A stretch of DNA of 64,000 nt from Pholiota molesta (lineage: Eukaryota; Basidiomycota; Agaricomycetes; Agaricales; Strophariaceae): assembly GCA_014925825.1 (NCBI GenBank), contig JACGCK010000006.1:372001-436000 (forward strand), read 5' to 3'. How positions within the stretch are numbered: the first letter of the stretch is position 1; each line of letters starts with the position of its first letter. The position numbers and the translations under genes are program-made. This document shows, one piece after another, positions 22,841 to 35,600 of this stretch. The notes beneath the pieces were generated by a model. That model did no database searches and had not been told where the DNA came from. It saw only the letters and a list, made by a program, of their open reading frames with translations.

Positions 22841-23233
22841 CGCGGCAGGAGAGAAAGGCGGGACAGTGGCTGGGAAGAGAAGTAGAGTTGGCTTCCCAGT
22901 GCTCACCCGTGCATTGGCAGCGGTGCCTGATAAAAGTCTGGAATCCAAAGTCGACCGTGGAAGACATGCGGAAGCAGACATCCCACACGTGATCATGTAT
23001 GCTCATTGCACAAGCGCTGGCGCCGCGGAAATGGCACAGGTCTCACCAGGTAAGTACATCGCGAGTGCGACGATGACCGTCACGGTAATGACGACTTTTG
23101 AACTTGGATCAGCCAAAATAGTCAGCTCGGCAAATCACCCTTGCAGACTCTTGCTTTCAAGAACACAAATGTTAGAGGCTCCATTATAATAATTATTATA
23201 GAGATTACTCTGCGTCGTTTCTGTTGGTAATGT
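22841..23233. other. Intergenic, upstream of the RING gene
   Basis: 393 bp between tandem minus-strand genes: the promoter side of the RING ligase and the 3' flank of the TBC gene. No TATA box or gene was recognised. Confidence 0.4.
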
Positions 23234-25680
23234 CTACCCACCACTACCTCTCTTTAGACTCATCATCATCTGAGCCAGAGATATCCGATTTGAAGAGTTG
23301 GCTCCTTCGTGTTGATGCATAGCTTCGGCATATCTTTGTCTACAATTAATACCGCCTCCAAAAAGAGAAAATTCTAATTTTCGCTTACAATAGTTTGTAC
23401 CGAACGAGCTCTTCTTCCATTTCTTCATTTTTCAGGCGCTGTTTCACAAGCTCGTTCTTGAGAGCGAAGGTAAGTGATAAAGAAATCAAGGTGACAAATA
23501 CCACCCACCAGAATCTCGACATGTTCTACATTGAGTTGAGCGAGACTGTTCTCTAGGGTTTTTCTAAACACCTCATCTTGATCAGTCACACCCGACCATT
23601 GATTCTATTTTTCGGCTTACACTTGGTTGGACAGAGCCCGATTGCTCGTCCGTAGCTCATCGATCTGCATTGCATGTTTGTTGGTCTCGCGCTACAAGAG
23701 TCAATTTGGCTAAGCGAAAAGATTGCAATCACAGAATACACGTACCACAAGGTCTTCATATTCATGCCTGTAGGAATCCAGCATGAAAGGTGAGATGTGA
23801 AGAGATGCAGCATCATTGACGAATTCATCGACCCTGTATTTCCCAGCACCAGCCTCGGGTTGAACATCAACTTCCGCGATCTATCAGGCAAGTTGAGCGG
23901 GGACCAAGATCCCGTTTGAGAGGGAATCGACATACAAGGTAACAATCGAATAACTTGTTATTCATGAAAGCCAGTATTTCATCAAACTTCAGAGACAGCA
24001 GGGCCTCCTCGTTCTTCTTCAAAAGCATCACGCTAAATCCGAAGATTGCCTCAATGCCATTCGCGAGACAGCTGTCATATATTCGAAACACAATTTCTAG
24101 AGGAAATCTTGATAAAGGGTGAGGTCAAGCCAAATAATTTGATAGTTCAATGCATACCGATAGCTAAATAACGTCAGGAACCACTGCGAACAAAACATGC
24201 TTGATTTAACACCTTGACGCAAGAAATGCACGTGGAGGACTGGCAATAACTCCTCCACAAGGCGGTCAAACTGCGCAGATGATGAGCTATAGAAAAGTAT
24301 CCCAGAGGAAGGTTGCCTACTTGGAACTGATATGATAAGTATAAGTTTATGTGCCGTTAGAGAGTGGACTATTCACCAATCGTAATTGTAACTTTGGCAT
24401 TTCTGGCAAGAAATGGCCCTGAAGGTCGTATACAGACATCAATCTCACAAGAAGAGAGAAGGCTTCTTCATCAGGCATCTGATTGGGATATATAAAAGAT
24501 GACTGCGGCATTGCAAGATGATTCTTACGTTCAATAGGAGAATAGCAACGATAAATGGCAATCCCTGGCAATATCCTACTACAGGGTCATAGCTGAATGA
24601 GAGCATCTCGTCAAATTATCCTCTTCAATCAAAATGTTTCGACTTACAGAGAATAGGCTTTTAAAACGTTGAATAGGTTTTCCTGTCCTATCCCTTGACC
24701 ATCGGTAAAGAAGTCGTGATGAGGGAATGTTCTGTAAGATCATCAGTTCATCCAGATCAACAGACATAGCACAAACTAATTCACCTTCCAAGGTCTCGAG
24801 TGATGGCCTTCTCGTGTGTACTTGTTTCCTTTAGCAATCTCAGATACGTAGCTTCAAGCTCAGGATCTTTGGACGCGGCCCTGCAAATATGAAATGAGTA
24901 GTGCCCAACAGTCCACCAATGACAGAAGCCACATATGCTGCCACATCATGCCTCTTAAAGTCGCTGGAATACCCTTTTGTATCGCTCTGGCCAACTCTTC
25001 GGGATGCTCCGCCGCAAAGCTCTGATAATCTGCAGAACGTTCTGTCAGCGTTAGCACAGCCATTTCGACGACTTCTTATCCACCTGATATGACCGCTCCC
25101 CAGAAATCTGAGAGAACAATTATCAATCAAAAGTTTCATAAACTGAGAGATGATACTGACCCCAATCAATTACCCCTTCTGCGGCTGTATGTTCCTTGGC
25201 TTCCTTCTCATGCAAGCGAGCGAATTCCTCCTGAAGTTTTAACTGGCCATCAACACTTCCGCGGGCTCTTCCACCTTCTTGGAGCTCAAGCCGATTCATG
25301 AGCAATGACACATTTGGGTCATGGAACGAGCGAATTGTAGTCGTAGAGGCAGTTTTTCTGTGGCTTTTGGAGGACGTGTAGTCTGTCCTGGGCAGTTCAG
25401 AGGGTAACTCGACCCCATATTTCGTGTCGCTATCATTCTGGAGTTGGGAAATGTCAACCTCTTCAACCCCATCTGCCCGGCCAGGGAGGGTTACTGCAGA
25501 GAACGAATCGTCGTCGAGGGCAATGTCATTGAACTCCGATACCGCAACGGATTCGCGCCCAAGAGACCGGTTATTGAAAGTCTCGTCGAGCTGAGGAGAG
25601 CGTAAAGACTCCAGTGGATCTGGTTGTGTCTGTTCCGCGATGATTGGAGGTAACTTGAAAGTGACTTGACTGGTCGTCAT
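23234..25680 (-). CDS. TBC-domain Rab GTPase-activating protein (Gyp5/Evi5-like)
   Basis: Speeds GTP hydrolysis on Ypt/Rab GTPases in secretory traffic. The N-terminal 180 residues are acidic and Ser/Thr-rich, ending in WGDFWGAVISDYQSFAAEHP. The TBC domain begins PEELARAIQKGIPATLRGMM. The dual-finger residues are present: the arginine in ITRDLGRTFPHHDFF and the glutamine in VVGYCQGLPFIVAILLLNMP. Later TBC motifs LVRLMSVYDLQGHFLPEMP, QGVKSSMFCSQWFLTLFSYR and PLEIVFRIYDSCLANGIEAI follow. The C-terminus is a coiled coil (NQVKCLENSLAQLNVEHVEI) typical of Gyp5/Gyl1 and Evi5. The last exon ends MMMSLKRGSGG. About nine introns, all within the TBC and coiled-coil half. Confidence 0.9.
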
Positions 25681-26266
25681 TGGAACGTGTTTGCGCTGCT
25701 CATATGGTGGCGCGAGATATGAAGAGGGTAGTAGTGAAGTAATTGATAAAAAGATATAAGCAAATCAGTAATCGAGTTGAGAAGACCTGCTTCTTGTTCG
25801 AAGTTCGAGTTAGTCGACGTTGCGAGTACACCGAACAAATGATAGGGGGAAGAATTGAAGCCGCGATCACAAAATTATACAACGCGAGTTTCAAGACTCC
25901 TACAGCTTGGACGCAATCTGCCCAGAGTAAGAATAATGTCAATTATGTAATTGACAAGAGTCTTCATGATCATAAGAGATCAGCACAAAGTAGCAGTAAA
26001 GAAATTCTATTTTCTGCAGTACGCATACTAGGTACATCGGCTTGACATCGGCGATAGAAAGCGACCAAATTAATAAACCAAAAGAAGAAGAAATCAAATA
26101 GGCCTACTAAGTTGATGGAATTGGGTATGTAAGAATGAAAACTAGGTGTTGGATACAACAATTATAGTAGAGCGATAGCAGTATAAACGGATATAATACA
26201 ATGAATACATGCGGTGATAGAAAGCGGTGATAAATAAAGGGAAAATAATAAATACACGTAGAAGAT
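25681..26266. other. Intergenic, upstream of the TBC gene
   Basis: 586 bp between two minus-strand genes. AT-rich; contains the promoter side of the TBC gene and the 3' flank of the Yippee gene. The short frames present show no family signature. Confidence 0.4.
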
Positions 26267-26907
26267 TCAGAGGCCGTAGTCTGAATCTGAGCTAGAGGAA
26301 GATGATCGTCGAGGATTTTGAGACATATTTGCAGCGTCAGGAAGATCTGTTTGGAGATGGAGATTTTCGAGTTCGAGGAGAGAGTAGCCTTCTTTCCAGG
26401 TTTCTGAGGACTCGTGAGCGCGGACAATCTTCCATCCGACATAAGTAGAGCAGGTAGCGCAGGTAATCTCCTGCATAGTGTGGGCGCCAGTGGCCATGAG
26501 CTGGACTCCAGGCTTTGCGAGATTAACATTATAACTATCGACAATATTAACAAAAATTGGGTGGGTGAATAATAAATAACAACGCACGTTTCGGTGAATA
26601 ATGATGCTTTGCCCACGAATCCTCTGAATGACCGCGAGTTGGGAGGGATCTAATGGTAAAGAGGGTTAGATAATAGCGTCCCGATAGTGATGAGATTTGG
26701 GCCCACAGATGAAGGTGGTAGGAGAACGTTATGGGAGGTGATGCAAGTCCCGCATTGCTTGCAGACCAAGGCGCGTGGAATCTTGGGGAGAGGACGCGAG
26801 ATCCGTTTCGCGTCCTTTGATGTGTTTGGAGGAGCTGGGAGCCTGCGAGGAGTGGGAGTGGGTGACAGCCTGCTCGTCGAAGGAAAGTTGCTGTATTCAG
26901 CCGACAT
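26267..26907 (-). CDS. Yippee-like zinc-binding protein
   Basis: Yippee/Mis18-type fold with two CxxC zinc half-sites, here ALVCKQCGTCITSHNVLLPP and the later EITCATCSTYVGWKIVRAHE. Between them lie GFVGKASLFTET and VNLAKPGVQLMATGAHTMQE, matching the Yippee core order FxGxxGxA.LF..V.NV. The N-terminal 40 residues are Ser/Pro-rich and the C-terminus is a serine cluster (RRSSSSSSDSDYGL). Two or three introns join these pieces. The start is the ATG for MSAEYSNFPS; the frame stays open further upstream but without another ATG. In other organisms the family is linked to the cytoskeleton, cell cycle and Cul4/GID complexes; the role here is unknown. It diverges from allantoinase, 255 bp between starts. 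Confidence 0.88.
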
Positions 26908-27162
26908 GGCGGTGAGGGAGATGATTAAGAGGGTCCAGATGGCGGTAGTCTTTATACATAGCAAAGCCTCCAAGGCTGTGAAATTCAAATATTTGATGGG
27001 CGATCAATTAAATAATGTTGCACGGCCTGCAGTGCTCGTATTACGCCCCTTCGCATTTATAGATTTGGACCTGGCCTGATGCGATAGCTCCTACTGGCAT
27101 ACATATCAATGATAACAAGTTTTCGGCGCTGCAATTGATCTTCCTTATCTTTCTGCTCAGCC

Positions 27163-28801
27163 ATGTCAGACCTTCTAATTTTATCAGCGTCCAAGGCGCT
27201 ACTCCCCGAACATGAGCATCCTACACCAGCTACAATCATCATCGATAAATCCGCAGGCAAGATCGTTGAGGTGAGACACGGCCAACATACCCCTGAGGAG
27301 CTCGGGATCACCACCGATGGAGTTGAATGGATTGACGCTGGAAAGAATATAATCCTTCCTGGTTTAGTAGAGTATGTCCTTCCTAAATTACCTCCAAATG
27401 TATTGCTTACACTCACCTAGTGCCCACGTCCATCTCAATGAACCAGGTCGCACTGCATGGGAAGGATTCTACACCGGCACCAAAGCCGCTGCTTCAGGGG
27501 GGATTACCACTTTGGTAGATATGCCGTTAAACTCATTGCCGCCAACGACCACTGTCTCCAACCTTGAGACCAAACGGCAAGCAGCTCAAGGACAGTGTCA
27601 TACAGATGTGGCTTTTTGGGGCGGTGTAATTCCTGGAAATCAAGTTCGTTGAATATCTTTGCTTTTTGGTGGGCATACTAATTTATATATGTCAATAGAT
27701 CCATCTCAAACCTTTGGTCGAAAGTGGTGTCCGCGGGTTCAAATGTTTCCTAATGGAAAGCGGTGTGGACGTATGTCGTCCAACTATAATATCAGATTAT
27801 TGAATTTGAATTGCTACTTATTAGGAATTTCCTTGTGTTGCCGAGGTAGATCTTCACCCAGCATTGAAGGAACTGGAGGTAAGACTTTATTCATATATTC
27901 CGATTGTATTATTCAATGCGCCGCAGGAAGCTGGTAGTGTCCTTCTTTTCCATGCAGAATTCGAAGAACAAGTGAAAAGGGGAGACGATCCAAATCCAAC
28001 ATATTATTCCACTTTTTTGGCATCCCGTCCTCAAACACTGGAGACGAACGCCATTTCTTTGGTCGTCAAATTGCAACAAGCATATCCCAAAGTGCGGTGC
28101 CATATCGTACATCTCTCGGCTGCTGCTGCACTCCCCACAATACGAGCTGCAAAAGCTGCAGGGCTACCCCTTACTGTCGAAACATGCTTCCATTATCTCT
28201 GCCTGGCCGCTGAAAATATTCCGGATGGACATGCCGAATTTAAGTGCTGCCCGCCTGTTCGTGAGGCATCGAATAGAGATCTTCTCTGGGAAGCTTTGAA
28301 GGAGGGAACAATAGACTGTGTTGTTTCTGATCATAGTCCATGTGTTCTTGAACTCAAACACCTTGAGGATGGTGATCTTATGGCTGCATGGGGTGGTATC
28401 AGCACACTTGGGCTAGGTCTTAGCTTGCTATGGACTGAAGGGCGAAAAAGAGGTGTTTCTCTAGGACAAATCATCCAATGGACGAGTCAAAGAACGGCCG
28501 AACACGCAAGCTTGGGAAAATTCAAAGGCCAAATCAAGGCAGGTTATGATGCTGATTTTGCCCTGTGGGATGGAGAGGCGGAATACACGGTATATATCCT
28601 TTTTCGTCCTTGATTAATTTATACCAGTATTAAATCTGGTTTCAGGTCACGAAGGAATTGTTGCAATATAAAAATAAAATCTCTCCCTATGAAGGGCTCA
28701 AACTTTATGGACGGGTAGAGCAAACTTACCTTCGTGGCAGAAAAGTTTTTGATTCTGTTGACGGTTTCGGAGGGACAGAGCCCTCTGGAAAGCTTCTTTG
28801 A
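27163..28801 (+). CDS. DAL1: Allantoinase
   Basis: Hydrolyses allantoin to allantoate in purine-nitrogen salvage. Cyclic amidohydrolase fold: N-terminal strand [20 protein letters not shown], then [20 protein letters not shown], whose HxH ligand pair is restored across an intron (GTATGT..CACCTAG). Further metal or active-site motifs: [57 protein letters not shown] and [10 protein letters not shown], with the catalytic Asp in the last. The C-terminus includes [10 protein letters not shown] and [17 protein letters not shown], ending SGKLL. About five introns. No other allantoin-pathway gene lies in this window, unlike the DAL cluster of budding yeast. Confidence 0.93.
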
Positions 28802-29036
28802 CATCACAGGAAGGAGAAAGGATCGAAGTTTGTCGGAAGGTGGCTGAAACGTTAACCAACGATCATCGCGTTTGTTCTTGATTTTTGTGCACATACTACT
28901 TTACTGTACTAGTTGTATCTTTTAAATTTATCATTTCGTTGTCTGAACATTTCTAATATTATTCTACTAAAAAAATGACGAGTAAAAGTAGGTACACTGA
29001 GTGATACCCAAACACGAACTTACAAGATCTACTAAA

Positions 29037-31570
29037 ATGGTCAATATATTTTCTCACAAATGCAACCTTGGCCTTAACATCGCCATGCTTCCGCTCCGAC
29101 TCGGACGTGGATGGCAGCGTTTCAACTCAACTCGACTTCGTCGTCATGACCTTGACCAAACCTCAAGGCTAATCCAAAGACGATTGTTACATGCCACGCA
29201 ATCTCGATACTCTCATTCCGGTCATAATCATCACAGGACTCCGACAAGTCCTTGGATATTTTATCCCACTTGTGCGGTCATACTCGGTGCCGCGTGCTTC
29301 ATTACTTACCAGACCTCACAACCGTTCAGACATAGTGTTCTTGCTGCCCTACGATGTTCTCGAGTCGCTGGTGAGTATATCCTCGTTGGTAATCAGTTGC
29401 ATTGCACAGTGCACTAATTCGGTGATCATAGGTGCTGCCATTGCAAGCGCGGTGGATTACAAAATAACAATGGCCAAAGACTATGAATCGACGGATGAAG
29501 AGAAGGATGCCTATTCTGTATGCCATACACGGAGTGCGCAACGAGTATTGAAAGCCTTACTGGCAAATGGAGGTGTGTCTTGCTGCGTCCGACCTTAGCA
29601 CCTTGACGTCATTCTGTATGTTGAAGGCATTTTCATTAAATTGGGTCAACACATGTCGTCGTTGGTGGTGCTTCCTGTGGAATGGACCTCAACGATGAAA
29701 GTCCTACAAGACAAATGCGAACCGACGCGATATGAAGATCTGGAGTCACTGTTCCTCAGCGACATGGGTGCTCCAATTACCGAAATTTTCGACGATTTTG
29801 ACCCAACACCAATCGGAGTCGCAAGTCTGGCCCAAGTTCATGTTGGATATCATAAAGAATCCGGAAGGCGTGTTGCTGTCAAGGTCTGCTTTTGCATCAT
29901 TCTTCATGGAATATACTCCATTGAACTTGTGACTAGCTACAACATCCCCACCTCGCTGAATTTTGTGACATCGACATGGAAATGGTCGATTTCACATTAG
30001 GTATGTTATGCTAGGTGTTTAAAAAACTCTTGTATCTGATTAATGCCTCGTAGGCTGGGTCAAATACTGGTTTCCGGAATTTGAATTTTCATGGCTTGGA
30101 GTACGTCTGCCAGTCCACGATTTGATCTTCCCTCAAATAACGCCTCGAACTGAAGGATGAAATGAGAACAAATTTACCCAAAGAAATGGATTTTGTCCAC
30201 GAAGCCAATAATGCTGCTCGAACCACCAAAGAATTCGCCAATATCCGAAATTCTTTGTATATCCCAGAGACCATCCTTGCTACAAAGAGGGTTTTGATCA
30301 TGGAGTATATCAAGGGAGCTAGGCCAGATGATTTGGCTTATCTTTCTGAGTGGAATATCGATCGTAACAAAGTTGCGATTGAGCTATCGCGGATTTTCAG
30401 CCAAATGGTTTTCATCAATGGATGGTTTCATGCGGTGAGTTATAATTCAAGGATATAAAAAGACAGCATTGATTGCGATGGTTTTATAGGACCCTCATCC
30501 TGGTTAGTTTCTAATTCTTTTGATAAACGAAATAAAATCTTATGAAAATCTCAGGTAACCTGTTGATAAGATCTGCACCAGCAGGATCTAGGTCACCATA
30601 TAATTTCGAGATCGTCTTATTGGACCATGGTTTGTACTTTGACATAAACCCTGCACTGCGAGTGAATTATGCAAAACTCTGGCTGTCTTTGATGGAGCCT
30701 GCCACGCCGTCCACAATTGCTAATCGCAGGAAGTACGCGGAATTGGTTGGGAACATTGGACCAGATTTGGTAGATTACCTATCATTGATTTTTAAACCAT
30801 ATACTTATTCATGAGCAGTATCCAGTATTCGAAGCAGCAATTACTGGACGAGTTGCCTTAGAAGGAAGCTGGGATTCCGACTATGATAGCACATTCCGCC
30901 GAGCATCAAGTTTGATCGACATGGTCCCTCAAAGTGCAGAAGAAAAAGATGCCATACGCAATGCTGTCATGCAGAAGGAGGGTGTCCTATTATCAGTATT
31001 TGACGTACTACGACGTGTTCCTCGCAGAGTACTTATGGTTTTAAAACTCAATGATCTGACTCGGTAGGTTGAGTATTTGCATTCGTCTTGGTTTTCGTAT
31101 GCTGAACTTGACCTAACAGGAGTCTCGATCATGCCTTAATGACGACTCATTCCAATGTAAGATTATACAATTATTAGTCTTGTCGCCTATTTACACAACC
31201 TTCTTTGTAATCGCAGATCCGGATATTTCTTGTCACTGCGAAATATTGTACATATGCGGTGTGGCGAGACGACAGACAGCGGTTGATCGATATGATGAGA
31301 GAACGCGGCTTGTTGTCTTTGCACATTCTATGTGACTATTTCTCCTGTTGGTGGTACGTTACCCCTTGACTGCATGTACAGGTGAATCTCCCTACTGATC
31401 AACTTCCTTCAAACAGGAGATACGAGAAGGCATATGTACGATTATCGTTGGTTGAAATGGTCATGGACATGGAGGCCTTCAAGAATAGATCAAAAGCATG
31501 GATGCAAGGGCTATGGCGAAAAGGGTTTCAAGGAGCACATAATGCAGCATTTGGGTTGGCGATTGAATAA
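29037..31570 (+). CDS. ABC1/UbiB family atypical kinase, ADCK1/Mcp2-like
   Basis: Mitochondrial inner-membrane atypical kinase family tied to lipid and coenzyme Q homeostasis. The N-terminus is basic (LRLGRGWQRFNSTRLRRHDL) and then has a hydrophobic span (WIFYPTCAVILGAACFITYQ), as in imported inner-membrane proteins. Kinase motifs: KxGQ element FIKLGQHMSSLVVLP, PIGVASLAQVHVG with the Ala-rich loop, the lysine in RRVAVK, EMDFVHEANNAARTTKEF, HADPHPGNLL, and LLDHGLYFDI, in which DHG replaces DFG. The DHG and the order of blocks fit ADCK1/Mcp2 better than Coq8. C-terminal exons continue to GFQGAHNAAFGLAIE. About nine introns. It lies in tandem 235 bp after allantoinase and 68 bp before the convergent Sub1 stop. 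Confidence 0.87.
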
Positions 31571-31638
31571 ATGACAATATCATAACACTCATTCATATTA
31601 ATGCGACATTCCATACACGCTAGAGTCTCAGAATCGAT

Positions 31639-32241
31639 TTATTTCTTGCTCTCAAGTTCGGCAAAAAGTTTGTCGATGGCATCAGAACCTTCTTTCAATA
31701 CTTTCCACTGTGCGGGCAACTCATGAGGTTCCACATGATAAGTGGTAATGCTCGAAGTGCTCACCTGATCAAGATTTAGCGATATGCCCTTCTTTCCAGG
31801 TTTCTCCTCTCCGTCGGCCCCATAGTATTCGCGTATATCGAGCAGAGCGACCTTTTTAAATGATCTCACAGTAGCTCGTTTCTTCTTGCCCAAATCCACA
31901 TATTTTTCGCCTTCTGAATTGGTATGGATTTTGCTGTCGTGCTTACTAGAGCCGCCTTCTGGAGTTTGCTAATGTTAGGGAGTTAAGCTTCCACTTTATT
32001 GAATTGTTAAAGCAGTAAAATGATGGTAGACATACAGAAGTTGATTCACTGGCTGTTTTTGGATACTTTGGTTTTTTTATACTAGGCATGGCCATTTTCT
32101 GAGAGAAAACAGTTTAACTGACATATATACTTGAATCATTGAAAAAAACTCGCCTACCTTCTTGTTTTCGGAGATAGGGGCATCTGAACCACCAGAGTCG
32201 GAAGCTTCGTCGCTGCTTACAGGGGGTTTTCTTTTGGGCAT
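31639..32241 (-). CDS. SUB1: Transcriptional coactivator PC4/Sub1
   Basis: Single-strand DNA-binding coactivator of RNA polymerase II. N-terminal acidic-serine segment MPKRKPPVSSDEASDSGGSD, then a Lys-rich linker and the PC4 core YVDLGKKKRATVRSFKKVAL, LDIREYYGADG and KKGISLNLDQWKVLKEG. The last junction needs the intron GTGAGC..CGCACAG near 31709-31765, which restores the conserved LDQW. The C-terminus is IDKLFAELESKK. Three introns. It shares a 387-bp divergent promoter with the TOM1-like gene. Confidence 0.92.
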
Positions 32242-32628
32242 CTGTGTGAGACAGAATATGTGGCAATCACAGACGGTAAAGAATTTGGGCGCTTTTATTT
32301 AAGTGTTTCCTGACCCTTGGGTTGTGTGATGCTTGATGAGTGCGAATGAACACTGGAGATGTATGATGCAAGGTTTGGACGCGCCTAAACTTGAACGCGT
32401 CTTGACTCTCGCGTTTGGATTAAGTATGTCACGTTTGCACGCGACGTTATTTGTGTCACACGCAAATTGCGTCAGCAATCTCGCTAAGGTTTCCCCCCTT
32501 CTCTGACCGTGACCTATTCAGGTTTGAGGCAATCCAAATCATCCATCATCGACTTTGTCCTCCGTACAATAGTCGCAAACCACTTTCAAGCCCACCACTA
32601 TATCTTCCCTCTGGCGTAGCCGCCGAGC
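32242..32628. promoter_or_regulatory. Divergent promoter, SUB1 / TOM1-like gene
   Basis: 387 bp between start codons on opposite strands. GACGCG/GCACGCGACG-like words recur near 32370-32450 (CGCGCC, ACGCGT, CGCGTT, CACGCGACG), which could be MluI-box-like sites; this is inference. No TATA box stands out. Confidence 0.4.
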
Positions 32629-35600
32629 ATGAAGATCCTCCCCAAATCAAAGAAGGCGATTCCACCAGTCAGTGCTGCCCATATTGTACGCGCCTCCTTA
32701 CTGAAACTTCTCAATCTAGCCGCCTGCCGTTTCTGAGCTCATCGCTGAGCTTCTCGATGCATCGCCTCAACAATTAGTCGAATTGCTCAAACGAGCGGAT
32801 TCGTGGAAATGGGCACGGTCCGATTTAAACGCCTGGATCAAAGTCCTCAACAAGTTTGACGACATCATGGACGGGATTATTCAGGAATATAATGTGGAAA
32901 AATTACAATTGACTCCTTTTACTCCTGAAAGCAAAGAGCTATTATCTGAAATCCTTCGTTTCGAAAGACTTCTGTTGGAGAATTCCACGAACAGGAAAAC
33001 CTTTAGCTCCTACGATGTGTGTCTTATCGGCCTAATCCTCTAGTGCGCGTCTAATCTAATCTCTATCTAGCGATTGAACAGTCTACTGTCTACATCAGAT
33101 CTAGACATTCTTATATTGTCGTTGAACTTGCTTCTTCGTCCCTCACAGCAGTATTCTGCGCAACCTGCCGTTTCTCATGCATTGAGCATCTCCACTACTC
33201 GACTGCAGTCTTTAGCCAGGAGATGGCCCCATCTGCGCGAACATGGTATTGGCCTCCTGGACCTTGCAGGTGGAAAAGGAGCGGAAGATATTGAAGGTGT
33301 TCCCTTTGAAGCCCGGGAAGTAAATTTCAACTTTTACCGAACGGAAGCCACAATTAGCGCAGAGAAAGAGAAGAAACAGGAGAATCTGCCAGAAGTGTCA
33401 ACGAGTTCTCTCGCAAACTTCCTTCCACGACCACTTCTCCTGCACCGTCGTCGACTGCAGTCCAAGTACGACTTGATGAGCCAACGATTCTCGCCAAACC
33501 AGTGATGAACGTGCTTGCAGATGCCATTCAAACCTACTCTGTCCCCGACACTGAAAGTTTTGAATTGCTTTGTCGAATTCGTGCTTCTTCATCCTTGGCG
33601 CCTGGTAACAAATCAGACCGCGAAAAGCTCGTCGTTGTGCGCCTGCTTGCCATCGCCATCTATGGGCATACCCACTCTGAATCTCAAGCAACTGCAGCAC
33701 TTTTCCTCTATGAACCCGATCTCATCTCTCACATCGCAGAACTATTGCAAATTGACCAAGGCATCCCTACTATTGTCCAAACGGCGGCAATTGCGGCATT
33801 GGATGCTCTCGCCAGGTATAAGAATAAGGTTCAAGAAGTCCTCACCGCTGTAAATGCAGGAGTTAATCATGGAATTCTTATGGCGCTGGTCCGAAATATG
33901 GTTGTAGAAGTGGCCAACCCCGAATCCAAACTTCCCCATTCATTCGTTGAAGCTCTGCTATCCTTCATCACTTACATCGCGTCTCACGCTTCAGGGGGAA
34001 ACATGGTCGTTGGTGCAGGTCTCATCCCTCTCCTTATTCAGATCATGGAAAACAGATTATCCAAACGCCTTCCTGTCATTTCAAAGACCATGCAATTGGT
34101 CGACAATATCCTCTATAGCTTCACAAACGCTTTCAGTCTGTTCTGTGCGTCTCGTGGAGTTGATGTACTTGTGGAAAGAATTGAGGTAGGCTTGTTTCAA
34201 AGTTAAACCGATAAATTCATCTTTAATCATGTCAACAGTATGAAATCGATTTAGATATCAAAGATTATGCCGTTGACTATCAACCTTGCGCCATTACTGG
34301 TACAGGTAAGTAACACTACAACCACACCCAAATGTCATCTAACGTCCCTTCGACAAGGTGAATTACCAATACAACGAATCGCCGTCCTCAAGCACATTTT
34401 GCGCTCCATGCACCGAATGATGCAATCTTCTGGCACAGCCGAAGGCCTTCGTGGTCTTATTGACATGACGTTACTTAAATCTCTCAAGAAAGTCATTGAA
34501 TATCGTGGCCTCTTCGGCCCCAATGTACTACCTATAGGTGTGCAAAGAACCGTCTCATATCAAAGTTTCTCGAGCTTATTGGTCATTTTAGCTATTAACA
34601 TCATGTCGACATTTGTTCACAATGAACCGACATCCTTAGCGATTATCCAAGAAGCTGGTTTACCGGAGACTTTCTATAAAGCTATAGAAATCGGCATTGA
34701 ACCTGCTATTGAGGTATGGAATTATACACATAATCCATATGATGATGTTTTGGATCTAATTCCACCTTAGGTCGTACAATCTATCCCAAATGCCATTGGC
34801 GCACTTTGTCTCAATGAGGTCGGACAAGCACAGCTTAAGAAACATCCCAGCATCATTCCGGCCATTTTTTCGATTTTCACTTCTGAACGACATCTCAAAG
34901 TTTTAATCGACAAGGAGAACGCGGTCATTATCGGAACAGCTGTCGACGAACTCATTCGCCATCATCCTACGTTGAAGGGTCCTGTCTTCGAATCATTACA
35001 ATCCACTCTAGGTCGCATCGAGGATCTTGGTTCTGCATACGTTCCGCCTGCAGACATTCAGCACTGGTATCAACTTGTACCTAGTCCTGTGGTGATTGCA
35101 TCTGATGAAGATGTTGTGATGCAAGACGAGCCTGCTGAGGCCATGAGTTCCCAGCAAGCTTCTCCAACAGCCCCGAGCTTAGAACAAGCCGATGAAGATA
35201 ACGAAGACGAAGCCAACAAAGGTCATGACAATATCGTAGTTTCTTATATCGATGTCATTGGGCGGGTGAGTGTTCACTAATTTTGCACTGTTGATCATGT
35301 CCTCATTGCTTTACAGTTCTTGGAGGGATTCTTCCAGCATCCTCCTCATTGCAAAGACTTCGTAACAAATACCGATGGTCTACAACGATTTGGAAGGCTG
35401 ACGGGGCTTTCTTGTTTACCGTATGACTTTGCAAACAGCGTTGCGTCAGATTCGATGGTCCAGGTACTGCGCACCATGACAGAAGTGGCAACGAAGGAAA
35501 CTCTGCAACATCTTTCAGAGATCGTTGAAGCTTCCCTGAAAGACACTAAATTCTTTTGGAGCCCAATCACCGAACCTTCAAAGCTTCTACCTTTTGTTGA

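Noticed and set aside
33405..33460. Apparent frameshift in the N-terminal third of the TOM1-like gene
   Set aside because: A 56-nt intron (GTTCTC..CTGCAG) joins EVST to [14 protein letters not shown] in frame, so no frameshift is needed.
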